Counted from the first letter of the stretch, positions 36,301 to 45,828 are shown. The stretch: DNA of 64,000 nt from Modicisalibacter sp049808615 (GCF_049808615.1 NZ_JBNCAN010000005.1:124001-188000), one strand, 5' to 3'. The notes: generated by a model not told the origin, from the letters alone. Numbers and translations are program-made.

Positions 36301-37679
36301 GTGCAGCACAAGCTTTTCTCAACCGTCTGGAAGAGCGGGTCGCCAGTCGGCGCAACGTTTCTGGGGAATCTGAACCGAGCTGGATGGCGGCGCGGCGACA
36401 GGCTGGGGCGGCGCGCTTCGAGGCGATGGGCTTTCCGACCAAGCGTGACGAGGCCTGGAAATACACCGATGTGCGCCGAATCGGTGAAGGTGATTTCGGT
36501 CTTGCGCAGAATGCGGACTTTTCACGGTCGACGGCGGCAGCTCTTGGGCTGCCGCTGGATGCCATTCGTTTAAGCTTCGTCGACGGGATGTTTTCAGCGG
36601 AACTCTCCGATCTGGCGGATATCCCTGCCGGTCTCACCGTCGAGCCCCTGTCTCAGGCGCTGAATGCCAATCATGAGGCAGTAGGTGGCAGTCTAGGGCG
36701 TTTGACCGGCGTGGATTTCTCGCCTTTCTCGGCATTGAATACTGCCTTTACAGAAGAAGGCGCAGTCATTCGCATTGGCCCGGGGGTGGTGGTCGACAAG
36801 CCGATCGTGGTGCAGTTCTTTTCCCGGGCCAATGATTCGCCGGTAATGAGCCACCCGCGTGTCTTGATCGAAGCCGGTGCCCGCAGCCAGGCTACCGTAA
36901 TCGAGCATTATGTGGGCGAAGAAGAGGCCGCCAACTTCACCAACATGGTCGGCGAAATATTGCTCGAACGCGGCGCAATCCTCGAACATTACATCTTGCA
37001 GGAAGCGCCCCTGGGCGATTCTCATGTTGCCAGTCTGCATATCGATCAAGGGCGCGATAGCCGTTTTACCTCCTTCAACATCAATCTGGGCGGCGCCCTG
37101 GTGCGCAACGACCTGGTGGCGGATCTCAATGCCCAAGGCGCGGAGGCCAACTACTACGGTCTGTTCTTCGCCCAGGGTCGCCAGCACGTGGACAACCATA
37201 CCCTGGTCAATCACAACGAGCCGCATACCTTTTCCAACGAGAACTATAAGGGCATCCTCGGCGATCGAGCCCGGGGCGTGTTCAACGGCAAGGTCATCGT
37301 CAAACGCGACAGTCAGAAGATCGAGGCGCATCAGAGCAATGCCAACTTGCTGCTCTCGGATCGTGCCGAGATCGACACCAAGCCGGAACTGGAAATCTAT
37401 GCCGACGACGTCAAATGCTCCCATGGCGCCACCACCGGTCAGCTTGACGAGAATGCCGTTTTCGCTTTGCGGACCCGGGGCATCGATGAGCAGACGGCCC
37501 GCGGTCTGCTGACCCTGGCCTTCGCCGGCGAGGTGATGGAGCAGGTCACGCTGGATACAGTGGCAGAACGTGTCGAGCGTACCGTGGCCGGCAAGCTCCC
37601 TGAACGCTTCAATCTAGGCGATCTGGTGGAGGTGTCCGCTGCGGATGAGGCCGATAGCGCCCAAAGGAGTTCATCATGA
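36297..37679 (+). CDS. sufD: Fe-S cluster assembly protein SufD
   Basis: Paralogue and partner of SufB, 460 residues. It has the N-terminal helical part (RRQAGAARFEAMGFPTKRDEAWKYT) and the beta-helix with HNEPHTFSNENYKGILGDRARGVFNG, and ends with the DENAVFALRTRGIDEQTAR helix. ATG 36297 overlaps the sufC stop, and its own TGA overlaps the sufS start, so sufC, sufD and sufS are translationally coupled. Confidence 0.96.
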   Translation: MSAAQAFLNRLEERVASRRNVSGESEPSWMAARRQAGAARFEAMGFPTKRDEAWKYTDVRRIGEGDFGLAQNADFSRSTAAALGLPLDAIRLSFVDGMFSAELSDLADIPAGLTVEPLSQALNANHEAVGGSLGRLTGVDFSPFSALNTAFTEEGAVIRIGPGVVVDKPIVVQFFSRANDSPVMSHPRVLIEAGARSQATVIEHYVGEEEAANFTNMVGEILLERGAILEHYILQEAPLGDSHVASLHIDQGRDSRFTSFNINLGGALVRNDLVADLNAQGAEANYYGLFFAQGRQHVDNHTLVNHNEPHTFSNENYKGILGDRARGVFNGKVIVKRDSQKIEAHQSNANLLLSDRAEIDTKPELEIYADDVKCSHGATTGQLDENAVFALRTRGIDEQTARGLLTLAFAGEVMEQVTLDTVAERVERTVAGKLPERFNLGDLVEVSAADEADSAQRSSS

Positions 37680-38926
37680 CAGCCATGACCGCTTTGAACG
37701 AGTCGGTTCTGGACGTCACGCGAGTGCGCCGTGATTTCCCGATTCTTGAGCGTCAAGTACACGGTAATCCGCTCATTTATCTGGACAATGCGGCCACCAG
37801 CCAGACGCCGCGGCAGGTCATCGAGACGCTGGATCATTACTACCGGCACTATAATGCCAATATCCATCGTGGCCTGCATACCCTGGCGGATGAGGCAACA
37901 GCGGCCTTCGAGCAGACTCGGGATAGCGTACGCGACTTCATCGGTGCCGCGGATCGCCGCGAAATCGTGTTCACCAGCGGCACCACCGAGGCCATCAACC
38001 TGGTGGCCAACAGCTGGGGGTGGGCCAATCTCAAACCCGGCGACGAGATTCTGATCTCCCAACTGGAGCACCACTCGAATATCGTGCCTTGGCAGTTGCT
38101 CGCCGAGCAGCTCGAGCTTGTCATTCGTGTCATCCCGGTGGATGAGCAGGGCGCCCTGGATATGACCGCCTATCGCGAACTGTTCACCGAGCGCACGCGC
38201 CTGGTCGCGGTCAATCATATCTCCAACGCCTTCGGTACCATCAATCCGGTGCGTGAGATGGCGGCCATCGCTCATCGCCATGGTGCACTGATCATGGTGG
38301 ATGGTGCCCAGGCGGCGCCTCACGAGCCCGTGGACGTGCAGCATATCGATGCGGATTTCTACGCCTTTTCGGCTCATAAGGTCTACGGCCCAACCGGCGT
38401 TGGCGTACTCTATGGCAAGGCGGCGCTACTCGAGGCCATGCCACCTTGGCAGGGCGGTGGCGAGATGATCCGCACGGTTTCCTTCGATGCCGGCACCACC
38501 TACGCCGCAATACCGCATAAGTTCGAGGCGGGCACGCCGCCCATCGCCGAAGTCGTGGGTCTGGGGCGCGCCCTCTCTTGGGTCAACGACATCGGCATCT
38601 CGCTGATCGGCGCCTGGGAGCAGCAGCTGTTGATGCATGCCACCAAGCGCATGACGAGCATCGATGGGCTGCGCATTCTGGGTACCGCACCTCACAAGGC
38701 CGGCGTCATCTCCTTTGTCGTCGATGGTGCCCATGCCCAGGATATCGGCCTACTGATCGATCAGCTCGGCGTGGCGGTGCGTACCGGCAATCATTGTGCT
38801 CAGCCGTTATTACAGCACTTCGGTGTCGAGGCGACTTGTCGTGCCTCCTTCGCCGCCTACAATACGTTCGAGGAGATAGAGGCATTCGTCGCCGCGTTGG
38901 AGCGAGTCATCAGGATGGTGCGTTGA
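37676..38926 (+). CDS. sufS: Cysteine desulfurase SufS
   Basis: PLP enzyme that takes sulfur from cysteine as a protein-bound persulfide. The PLP lysine is K235 in SAHKVYGPTGVG, and the active-site Cys is C374 in RTGNHCAQPLL, as in group II desulfurases. Length is 416 residues. It overlaps sufD by four bases. No sufE or sufU partner is found in the operon, so an acceptor must be encoded elsewhere or SufS works alone. Confidence 0.96.
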   Translation: MTAMTALNESVLDVTRVRRDFPILERQVHGNPLIYLDNAATSQTPRQVIETLDHYYRHYNANIHRGLHTLADEATAAFEQTRDSVRDFIGAADRREIVFTSGTTEAINLVANSWGWANLKPGDEILISQLEHHSNIVPWQLLAEQLELVIRVIPVDEQGALDMTAYRELFTERTRLVAVNHISNAFGTINPVREMAAIAHRHGALIMVDGAQAAPHEPVDVQHIDADFYAFSAHKVYGPTGVGVLYGKAALLEAMPPWQGGGEMIRTVSFDAGTTYAAIPHKFEAGTPPIAEVVGLGRALSWVNDIGISLIGAWEQQLLMHATKRMTSIDGLRILGTAPHKAGVISFVVDGAHAQDIGLLIDQLGVAVRTGNHCAQPLLQHFGVEATCRASFAAYNTFEEIEAFVAALERVIRMVR

Positions 38927-38938
38927 AACGGAGCAGAC

Positions 38939-39502
38939 ATGCAGCAACTGGAAGGGCTCTACAAAGGGCAGCAGATACCCTTGCAACGCGATATCGAGGC
39001 GATCTCGATCCCGTTTGGCAAGAGCGTCACGATCACTGAAGACAGCAGTGTCTCCGTGATGCAGGCCAAGGGAAGTACGATCAGCGTCGCCTACGAGGGA
39101 CGGCTTTTCCTGATTGAGGGTAGTGATTTCGATGCGCTGGGGTTAGATCCTCTGCCGCGTCCAACGCTTTCGGCAGAGGCCAGTGAGGAAGAGATCGAGC
39201 AGTTCGTCTGGGATCAGCTAAGAACCTGCTATGATCCCGAGATTCCGGTCAACATCGTCGATCTCGGACTCGTATATGGCTGCCGTATCGAGCATTTGCT
39301 GACCGGGGAGCGCATAGTGACCGTGCGCATGACTCTCACGGCCCCGGGGTGCGGCATGGGCGATGTCATCGCCGAGGACGCTCGGCGTAAGATTCTCGGT
39401 GCTCCTCAGATATCCCGGGTACACATCGAAACGGTGTTTGATCCTCCCTGGAGCCGGGAAATGATGAGCGAGGAAGCGCGCCTGGAACTGGGCATGTTTT
39501 AA
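38939..39502 (+). CDS. sufT: SufT-like Fe-S maturation factor (DUF59)
   Basis: Protein of 187 residues. The first 85 residues form a small domain seen in SufT proteins, and the C-terminal half is a MIP18/DUF59 domain with LRTCYDPEIPVNIVDLGLVYG, MTLTAPGCGMGDVIAEDA and a terminal VFDPPWSREMMSEEA. DUF59 proteins assist Fe-S protein maturation under high demand. It lies 12 bases after sufS and closes the suf operon. Confidence 0.93.
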   Translation: MQQLEGLYKGQQIPLQRDIEAISIPFGKSVTITEDSSVSVMQAKGSTISVAYEGRLFLIEGSDFDALGLDPLPRPTLSAEASEEEIEQFVWDQLRTCYDPEIPVNIVDLGLVYGCRIEHLLTGERIVTVRMTLTAPGCGMGDVIAEDARRKILGAPQISRVHIETVFDPPWSREMMSEEARLELGMF

Positions 39503-39567
39503 GTGATTGTGGGTTCCGTCGTTGACTGATACTCCAGCCGTTTGAGTAGGCTTGAATAGGAAATGCG

Positions 39568-40245
39568 ATGCGGCTGGTAGCAGTGTCGATACTAAAAAAT
39601 TGTGCGCTGGGTTTGACTGCCGTGATGCTGTTGATTGGTAGCATTGTGCTTGCGGCCAATGTCTGGATCGTGGCGCGCACCCAGGATCGCATCGAGCATG
39701 ATTTGCCACTATGCGCCGCCGAGCCTGTAGGCGTGGTATTCGGTACGTCCTATTGGGCGCGGGGAGGAGGGCGCAACCCTCATTATTCCGCACGACTGGA
39801 CGCGGCTTCTCGCCTGCTGCGCCTCAAACGCGTGCAGCATCTGCTGCTTTCCGGGGATAATCGCACGCGCTTTTACAATGAGCCGGTGACCATGTGGCGT
39901 GATCTGCGTGATGTCAATGTACCGAACAAGGACATGACATTGGATTACGCAGGTTTCAGTACCTTCGATACCTTGGTACGTGCGAAGGAGGTATTTGGAC
40001 TCACGCGTATCTTGTTGATCACCCAAGAATGGCATTTGCCTCGCGCATTGTTCATTGCCGAGGCGCTTGGCTTAGAAGCGCAGGGGTGCGCCATACCTAC
40101 CGAATCGGTGGAAGGCACCTGGCGATTGAAAGCACGGGAGTGGTTGGCGCGGGTAGGGATGTTGGGAGATCTCTATCTTTGGAAGCGCGAGCCTTATTTT
40201 CTCGGCCCGTCGGAGCCAATACGGATCGCTCCCTCGTCGTACTAG
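39568..40245 (+). CDS. sanA: SanA-like membrane protein (YdcF/DUF218)
   Basis: Inner-membrane protein of 225 residues with one N-terminal membrane segment (LGLTAVMLLIGSIVLAANVW) and a DUF218 domain facing the periplasm. Typical motifs are VVFGTSYWARGGG, YSARLDAASRLL, LSGDN and ITQEWHLPRALFIA. SanA homologues affect envelope permeability and vancomycin tolerance; the reaction is not known. It lies 65 bases after sufT on the same strand and may be expressed separately. Confidence 0.88.
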   Translation: MRLVAVSILKNCALGLTAVMLLIGSIVLAANVWIVARTQDRIEHDLPLCAAEPVGVVFGTSYWARGGGRNPHYSARLDAASRLLRLKRVQHLLLSGDNRTRFYNEPVTMWRDLRDVNVPNKDMTLDYAGFSTFDTLVRAKEVFGLTRILLITQEWHLPRALFIAEALGLEAQGCAIPTESVEGTWRLKAREWLARVGMLGDLYLWKREPYFLGPSEPIRIAPSSY

Positions 40246-40300
40246 CATTTTTCGATTTCAGAAGATGCTTGAGCCGGTTCAGACCTGATTCAGGCCAAAC

Positions 40301-40747
40301 TCAGCGTCTCTTGCGTGGTTTCTGTAGCCGATAAAGCTCACGTATGAGTGCGCGACATCCTTTCCAGCAGCGCTCGATAGCCGGCTCGATCAAATCGGGC
40401 AAAGGGTGTGTGTACAAGGTTGCCAGCGCCTGCATCAGCACCCGCTCCTGCTCGAGCAACTCGGCGACCAGCACCTGAGCGTCATCGCTGACAAAGCTCT
40501 TGAGACGACTCCACAGCCAGAGATAATCGTCGCGCTCGACATCCGCGTCCCGGGGGAGCAGATTGAGGTGCTGCTTGGCCAAGGCCTGCAGCTCGCGCAT
40601 CGCCTTATCGCGTTCTTCGTAATGCGGCTTCAGGGTGTCGCGCAGCGAGGGACGCAAGCGCTCCAGATTGTCTTGAAAATAATCGAGACTATCCGCCAGC
40701 GCCTCCAGCACACTATCCATCGCCACTTGGCGATTATCGAGAAACAT
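40301..40747 (-). CDS. Helical hypothetical protein
   Basis: I do not recognise this 148-residue protein. It is almost all alpha-helical, with heptad-like Leu/Ala patterns and many Glu, Asp and Arg, and ends in a basic LQKPRKRR tail. No signal or membrane segment is visible, so it is likely cytoplasmic. It lies downstream of rimK on the same strand with a 127-base gap, so common transcription is uncertain. Confidence 0.6.
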   Translation of the reverse strand: MFLDNRQVAMDSVLEALADSLDYFQDNLERLRPSLRDTLKPHYEERDKAMRELQALAKQHLNLLPRDADVERDDYLWLWSRLKSFVSDDAQVLVAELLEQERVLMQALATLYTHPLPDLIEPAIERCWKGCRALIRELYRLQKPRKRR

Positions 40748-40874
40748 GAGCAGTCACCTCCTCCGGTGACGCAGATTGTGCGGGGGGAAACAGTGTTTTG
40801 CTAGCCCTTGAGCCAAGAATTTTTTTGTTTGCACGTTTGTGGCTCACGGCTTGCACTCGATATACCGGATATTG

Positions 40875-41783
40875 CTATCCCTTGGGCTTCGAGGGCGTCT
40901 TGCGCTTCGGTGCTGTATGTTTTTCCATGTGTTCGATGATCAAGCCCGCGATGTCCTTGCCGGTAGCGGTTTCGATACCCTGAAGGCCCGGGGACGAGTT
41001 GACCTCCATGATCACCGGCCCGTGGTTGGAACGCAGTAGATCGACCCCTGCCACCTGCAGTCCCATGGCCTTGGCGGCACGGATCGCGGTGGAACGCTCT
41101 TCGGGAGTGATACGAATCACGCTAGCACTGCCACCGCGATGAAGATTGGAACGAAATTCCCCCTCTGCCGCTTGACGCTTCATTGAGGCCACTACCTTGT
41201 CGCCGATGACCAGGCAGCGAATATCGGCACCCTTGGCTTCCTTGATGTACTCCTGAATCATGATGTTGGCTTTCATGCCCATGAAGGCCTGAACCACCGA
41301 CTCGGCGGCCTGGTTGGTTTCCGCCAGCACCACGCCGATGCCTTGGGTGCCTTCGAGTAATTTGATGACCAGAGGAGCCCCTTTGACCATGGTGATCAAA
41401 TCGGGAATATCGTCTGGGGAATGGGCGAAGCCGGTGATCGGCAGGCCCAGTCCCTTGCGCGAGAGCAACTGCAGTGAGCGCAGCTTGTCCCTGGAGCGGG
41501 TGATCGACACGTTGTCGTTGAGCACATAGGTGCCCATCATCTCGAACTGACGCAGTACCGCACAGCCATAGAAGGTAACCGAGGCGCCGATGCGAGGAAT
41601 CACCGCATCGAAATGCTCCAGTTGCGCGCCTCTGTAATGAATCGAGGGACGATGAGAGGCGATGTTCATGTAGCAGCGCAGGGTATCCACGACTCTCGCG
41701 CTGTGACCGCGGCTTTCCGCAGCCTCTGCCAACCGGCGGGTGGAATATAGATTGCGGTTACGCGACAACAGAGCGATATGCAT
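40875..41783 (-). CDS. rimK: RimK-like ATP-grasp ligase
   Basis: ATP-grasp enzyme of 302 residues, the family of RimK, which adds glutamate residues to the C terminus of ribosomal protein S6. It begins HIALLSRNRNLYSTRRL, contains PRIGASVTFYGCAVLRQFE, the glycine-rich loop GTQGIGV, and ends EVNSSPGLQGIE and a basic KRKTPSKPKG tail. The start ATG 41783 is 33 bases after the retropepsin-like gene. Together they form a three-gene minus-strand run with the DUF3549 gene. The exact target is inferred from the family. Confidence 0.93.
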   Translation of the reverse strand: MHIALLSRNRNLYSTRRLAEAAESRGHSARVVDTLRCYMNIASHRPSIHYRGAQLEHFDAVIPRIGASVTFYGCAVLRQFEMMGTYVLNDNVSITRSRDKLRSLQLLSRKGLGLPITGFAHSPDDIPDLITMVKGAPLVIKLLEGTQGIGVVLAETNQAAESVVQAFMGMKANIMIQEYIKEAKGADIRCLVIGDKVVASMKRQAAEGEFRSNLHRGGSASVIRITPEERSTAIRAAKAMGLQVAGVDLLRSNHGPVIMEVNSSPGLQGIETATGKDIAGLIIEHMEKHTAPKRKTPSKPKG

Positions 41784-41816
41784 GATGTTCTCCAGGCCTG
41801 ACGAAATGGAAGCAGT

Positions 41817-42254
41817 TTAAGGTTCGCCGTGAAGGAAGGCGGCGCCGGGGGCGACCAGCAGGCGACGCATGGCACGACGCCCCAGCAGCATGGGATGACG
41901 CATCTCGCGGCGATCCACCAGCGTCAACTCCACCGGATAGTCCAGCTCCCCCAGCAGCATATGGGTCCGCACGACATAGCGCCACTGGGCATGACCATTG
42001 GAACTGGTCACTCTGCGACGGTCATGCAGATGCATCCTGACTGGATGAGCCGGGCTCTCCGGTCCGCCGCCACGAGTGATGAAGCTGACCCACATATGAC
42101 CATCATCCTCGTAGCTGTCGATGTCTTCGGCATGCAGTGCCGAGGTCCGTGCGCCGGTATCGATCTTGCAGCACAGGGATAGGCTAAGCTCGGGTAGCGT
42201 CACCATCTCGCGACGGCCCACGACTGCCTTGGCTTGATAGGGCAATGCTTTCAT
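41817..42254 (-). CDS. RimK-associated retropepsin-like aspartic protease
   Basis: Protein of 145 residues of the family often called putative ATP-dependent zinc protease. The catalytic motif is DTGARTSALHAEDI, the retropepsin DTGA signature, and a second conserved block is GHAQWRYVVRT. The C terminus has RHPMLLGRRAM. It sits between the DUF3549 gene (3 bases upstream) and rimK (33 bases downstream), a recurring partnership in proteobacteria. The biological substrate is not known. Confidence 0.85.
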   Translation of the reverse strand: MKALPYQAKAVVGRREMVTLPELSLSLCCKIDTGARTSALHAEDIDSYEDDGHMWVSFITRGGGPESPAHPVRMHLHDRRRVTSSNGHAQWRYVVRTHMLLGELDYPVELTLVDRREMRHPMLLGRRAMRRLLVAPGAAFLHGEP

Positions 42255-42257
42255 GAC

Positions 42258-43295
42258 TCAGGTTCTTCCAGGACTAAATTGGTTCAGGCGCTGCCGGGTC
42301 TGAGATTCCTGGTCAGCTTGACGCAGACTGATCAACAGGGGTAAGCGCAAGCGTGGGATCAAGGCAAGGCTGCGGATCATCATGGCAAAGTGGGTGCCTT
42401 CATCTTGCGCGAGTCGTTCGATGAATCGGGGTAAGCGTTCGGCATCCTCGAGCTGTGGCCATCCCCTGGCAGCAATGGCCGCCAGCAGATCCGGGCCACA
42501 GGCCGCGCTGTCTTCGAGCAATTCATCGTACCAGGCCCCCACGATCTCCTTGTCGCTTTGTCCAACGGCGCGTACGCACCCGCAGAAGGTCTCGATATCA
42601 CCCTCAAGGGCAGCCTGTTCGCCGCGCTCGATCAACGATCGGGTCAATGCATCCGATAATGGCTTATGTTCCAAACAGTGGCACAGTGGACGTAACACTT
42701 CCAGTGGTAACGCAGGTAACCGAAGGGCCAGTTCATTACCTTGTTGATCGTCGTGCCGAACGACAAAATCTGCCACGCCTTGCAGGCCCAGTGTCTGCCA
42801 CTGCTCTTCTGGCGTCTGCCCCGTGAGATAGGCGTCGGCAGATTCGAAATGCTCGCTGGCCGCCCGCGCCAGATCGTGACTCGCGTGGGCATGCAGCATG
42901 GCGCGTTGGGTCATGTTCGGGGTAAACGTCAGCGGATTATCCTGCATCAGATTGTCGATGCGCTTCGCTGAATGATCGGTATCCGGTGAGGCAGTGGCGC
43001 CCAAGGTTTCCAGCAAGCGTTGCAAAAAGGCATCCCGAGGCGCCGGGTCCAACAGGCCCTGTTCGTCCAGCGGTAAGGACAAGAACCAGATCAATGGATC
43101 GTCGCGATCGCCAATCTGAAAGATGCAGGCAAATTGGGCGTGGTCCAGCCAAGGCCACGGCCAGGCAAGATCGCCCGCCTCGAAGGCGCTTAAGATACTG
43201 GCAGGGCAGGGCGCCACCTGACGTCCAAGCGTATAAAAACGAGCAGACGCGCCAACACGGGTAAAGAATTCACCAAGCGAAAGTATCGGCTGCAT
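42258..43295 (-). CDS. DUF3549 family protein
   Basis: Protein of 345 residues. The N terminus SLGEFF, FYTLGRQV and AWPWPWLDHAQF matches the conserved start of the DUF3549 family, whose function is unknown. There is no signal or membrane segment. ATG 43295 has GGAGG eight bases upstream; the longer reading to 43334 is less likely. It is the first gene of the run with the retropepsin-like gene and rimK, three bases from the former. Confidence 0.8.
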   Translation of the reverse strand: MQPILSLGEFFTRVGASARFYTLGRQVAPCPASILSAFEAGDLAWPWPWLDHAQFACIFQIGDRDDPLIWFLSLPLDEQGLLDPAPRDAFLQRLLETLGATASPDTDHSAKRIDNLMQDNPLTFTPNMTQRAMLHAHASHDLARAASEHFESADAYLTGQTPEEQWQTLGLQGVADFVVRHDDQQGNELALRLPALPLEVLRPLCHCLEHKPLSDALTRSLIERGEQAALEGDIETFCGCVRAVGQSDKEIVGAWYDELLEDSAACGPDLLAAIAARGWPQLEDAERLPRFIERLAQDEGTHFAMMIRSLALIPRLRLPLLISLRQADQESQTRQRLNQFSPGRT

Positions 43296-43424
43296 GACAT
43301 CCTCCATGGTCGGGCGCTCACGGTAGCGCGTCATTTACCGGCTGGCCAGTCCAGGATCTGATCAAAAAATAAGCACTGATGACAAGTCATTCTGAGCCGG
43401 GGGTACGCGACGAAACTTCAGAGG

Positions 43425-43433
43425 TTATCCACA
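43425..43433 (+). promoter_or_regulatory. Consensus DnaA box
   Basis: TTATCCACA matches the DnaA box consensus exactly. It is alone in a 298-base gap between the divergent DUF3549 and amino-acid ABC genes (43296-43593), so it may be a titration or control site, or chance. The rest of this gap holds no gene. Confidence 0.4.
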
Positions 43434-43593
43434 GGATCATGCACGCTTTGTGTGAACGATTGGGCCAGACCCTACATGATCGGGAAAATTGACAGACTCT
43501 ATTAGTCAAAAGCGCGACTTTTCTTTAGGCTATGTAACCAAAAGGAATACTCGATTAGCTTCCTTATTCTTTATATGTGAAATGGAGAAGTTC

Positions 43594-44355
43594 ATGAAAC
43601 ATCTTCTTGTGAGTGCATTGCTGTCTGCCTCGGTTGGTCTGTCAGGGCAAGCCTTTGCTCAAACCGGTGACGAGACACTCAAGGTCGGCATGTCCGGCAA
43701 GTATTTCCCCTTCACCTTCGTTGAGCAGGACAAGCTAAAGGGCTTCGAGGTGGATGTCATGGATGCAGTGGCCAAGCGCTTGGGTATCGATGTCGACTAT
43801 GTCACCGCGAATTTTTCTGGGCTGTTCGGCATGCTCGAATCCGGGCGCATCGATACGATTGCCAATCAGATCACCATCACCGACGAGCGTCAGCAGAAAT
43901 ACGTTTTTACCCAACCCTACGTCTACGACGGTGCTCAGGTGGTGGTCAAGCGCGGCAACGAAAGTATCGATGGGGTCGAGGATCTGCGTGGCAAGACCGT
44001 AGCGGTCAATCTTGGCTCGAATTACGAGCAGCTGCTACGGGAATTGCCCTATTCCGATGAGATCGATATTCGCACCTACGAAAGCAACATCGAGCAGGAC
44101 ACCGCCCTGGGTAGAGTGGACGCCTTTGTCATGGACCGGGTCAGTGCCAGCCAGGTGATCAAGGAAAAGCCGCTGCCGCTTGCGTTGGCTGGCAAACCCT
44201 TTTCTGAGATCCGTAACGCCCTGCCATTCCGGGACGATGAAGAAGGCCGCAAGCTGCGTGATCGAGTCAACCAGGCATTGACCGAGCTTCAGGAAGAGGG
44301 CGCTCTGAGCGACATCTCACAGGAGTGGTTCGGCAGCGATATCACTCAGCCGTGA
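43594..44355 (+). CDS. Amino-acid ABC transporter, periplasmic binding protein (cystine/polar amino-acid type)
   Basis: Type 3 solute-binding protein of 253 residues. The signal peptide ends GQAFAQTG, then VGMSGKYFPFTF, FEVDVMDAVAKRLG, TIANQITITDERQ and a late LPFRDDEEG. The pattern resembles the cystine-binding TcyJ/FliY and TcyA proteins more than glutamine or histidine binders, but the ligand is not settled. ATG 43594 follows GGAGAAG. It starts a binding protein-permease-ATPase operon. Confidence 0.9.
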   Translation: MKHLLVSALLSASVGLSGQAFAQTGDETLKVGMSGKYFPFTFVEQDKLKGFEVDVMDAVAKRLGIDVDYVTANFSGLFGMLESGRIDTIANQITITDERQQKYVFTQPYVYDGAQVVVKRGNESIDGVEDLRGKTVAVNLGSNYEQLLRELPYSDEIDIRTYESNIEQDTALGRVDAFVMDRVSASQVIKEKPLPLALAGKPFSEIRNALPFRDDEEGRKLRDRVNQALTELQEEGALSDISQEWFGSDITQP

Positions 44356-44407
44356 GCCTTCATGAACAGCCGTGAGATCCCGCAGAGAGCCAAGGAATTA
44401 CCACTAG

Positions 44408-45082
44408 ATGAATGCGCTTGACGTTGACTACATGCTGGGCCTGATGCCGATTCTGCTCAGCTATCTACCGCTGACCCTGGAAATGGCCGCCGCGGGTATG
44501 GTGCTGGCATTGATCCTTGCATGCCTGATGGCGGTGGTGAGGGTGCTGGCGATTCCTGGGCTCAATGCTATCACGCTGCTGTTCATCTCGTTTTTTCGCG
44601 GCACGCCGTTGCTGGTGCAGCTGTTCCTGTTCTACTACGGTCTGCCACAGTTGCTGAGCGTGCTGACTCAGATCAATGGTATTACGGCCACCATCATGGG
44701 CTTGACACTGCATTTTTCGGCTTACATGGCGGAGTCGATCCGGGCGGCCATTGTCGGCGTCGATCGTAGTCAGACCGATGCGGCGCTGTCGATCGGCATG
44801 ACTCGGGGGCAGACGATGCGGCGCGTCGTGCTGCCTCAGGCAACTCGAGTGGCGGTGCCGACGCTGATGAATTACTTCATCGACATGATCAAGGCCACTT
44901 CTCTGGCATTCACTTTGGGTGTTACCGAGTTGATGGGAGCCACGCAAAAAGAGGCCGCGGGCAGTTTTCTCTATTTCGAGGCCTTTATCAGCGTGGCGCT
45001 GATCTATTGGGGAATCGTCGAATTGCTGGCCTGGCTGCAACGGCGCCTCGAGACACGACTCAACAGGGCATATCAGCGATGA
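44408..45082 (+). CDS. Amino-acid ABC transporter, permease
   Basis: HisM-type inner-membrane permease of 224 residues with several membrane segments. The EAA-loop for ATPase contact is DAALSIGMTRGQTMRRVVLPQA, and SFFRGTPLLVQLFLFYYGLP is a typical early loop of this group. It overlaps the ATPase gene by four bases (ATGA at 45079-45082) and lies 52 bases after the binding-protein gene. Confidence 0.94.
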   Translation: MNALDVDYMLGLMPILLSYLPLTLEMAAAGMVLALILACLMAVVRVLAIPGLNAITLLFISFFRGTPLLVQLFLFYYGLPQLLSVLTQINGITATIMGLTLHFSAYMAESIRAAIVGVDRSQTDAALSIGMTRGQTMRRVVLPQATRVAVPTLMNYFIDMIKATSLAFTLGVTELMGATQKEAAGSFLYFEAFISVALIYWGIVELLAWLQRRLETRLNRAYQR

Positions 45083-45828
45083 TCCAGATTCAAGGACTCA
45101 TCAAGCGTTTCGGCGGTGAGACGATTCTCGACGGTATCGATCTGACCATCGAACAGGGCGAAATCATCGTCGTGATTGGACCTTCCGGCACCGGCAAGTC
45201 GACACTGCTGCGCTGCGTGAATTTCCTGGAGCAGCCGAATGCCGGACGAATCCAGATCGGCGACCTGGAGGTGGATGTCGCCCGGGCCACCAAGAAGGAT
45301 ATTCTTGCACTGCGCCGACGCACCGCCTTCGTATTCCAGAACTATGCGCTGTTTGCCAACAAGAGCGCTCTCGAGAATGTGGCCGAAGGGTTGATCGTGG
45401 TCAATGGCTGGAAGAAGGCCCGGGCCCAGGAACGGGCGCGGGAGCTTCTCGAGCGCGTCGGGCTGGGTGACAAGGCGAATGCCTATCCGGCCTCACTTTC
45501 CGGCGGGCAACAGCAGCGGGTAGGGATCGCTCGAGCGATGGCGGCTCAGGCGGAGGTGATCCTGTTCGACGAACCGACGTCATCCCTGGATCCCGAATGG
45601 GTGGAAGAAGTCCTGGGCGTGATGAAACGACTCGCCAGGGAGCGGCAAACCATGCTGGTGGTGACCCACGAAATGAGCTTCGCTCAGGATGTGGCCGATC
45701 GGGTCATCTTCATGAGCGATGGCCATATCGTCGAACAAGGCCCGCCATCGCAGCTCTTCTCGGCACCCCAGGATGAACGTACCAAGAGCTTTTTGCGCAA
45801 GGTGCTGGCGACTCAGAAGCCTCTTTGA
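45079..45828 (+). CDS. Amino-acid ABC transporter, ATPase
   Basis: ABC ATPase of 249 residues. It has Walker A GPSGTGKSTLLR, the signature LSGGQQQRVGIARA, Walker B VILFDEPTSSLDPEW and the H-loop VVTHEMSFA. It is of the GlnQ/HisP/TcyN group. The start ATG 45079 overlaps the permease stop. It completes a three-gene transporter. Confidence 0.95.
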   Translation: MIQIQGLIKRFGGETILDGIDLTIEQGEIIVVIGPSGTGKSTLLRCVNFLEQPNAGRIQIGDLEVDVARATKKDILALRRRTAFVFQNYALFANKSALENVAEGLIVVNGWKKARAQERARELLERVGLGDKANAYPASLSGGQQQRVGIARAMAAQAEVILFDEPTSSLDPEWVEEVLGVMKRLARERQTMLVVTHEMSFAQDVADRVIFMSDGHIVEQGPPSQLFSAPQDERTKSFLRKVLATQKPL

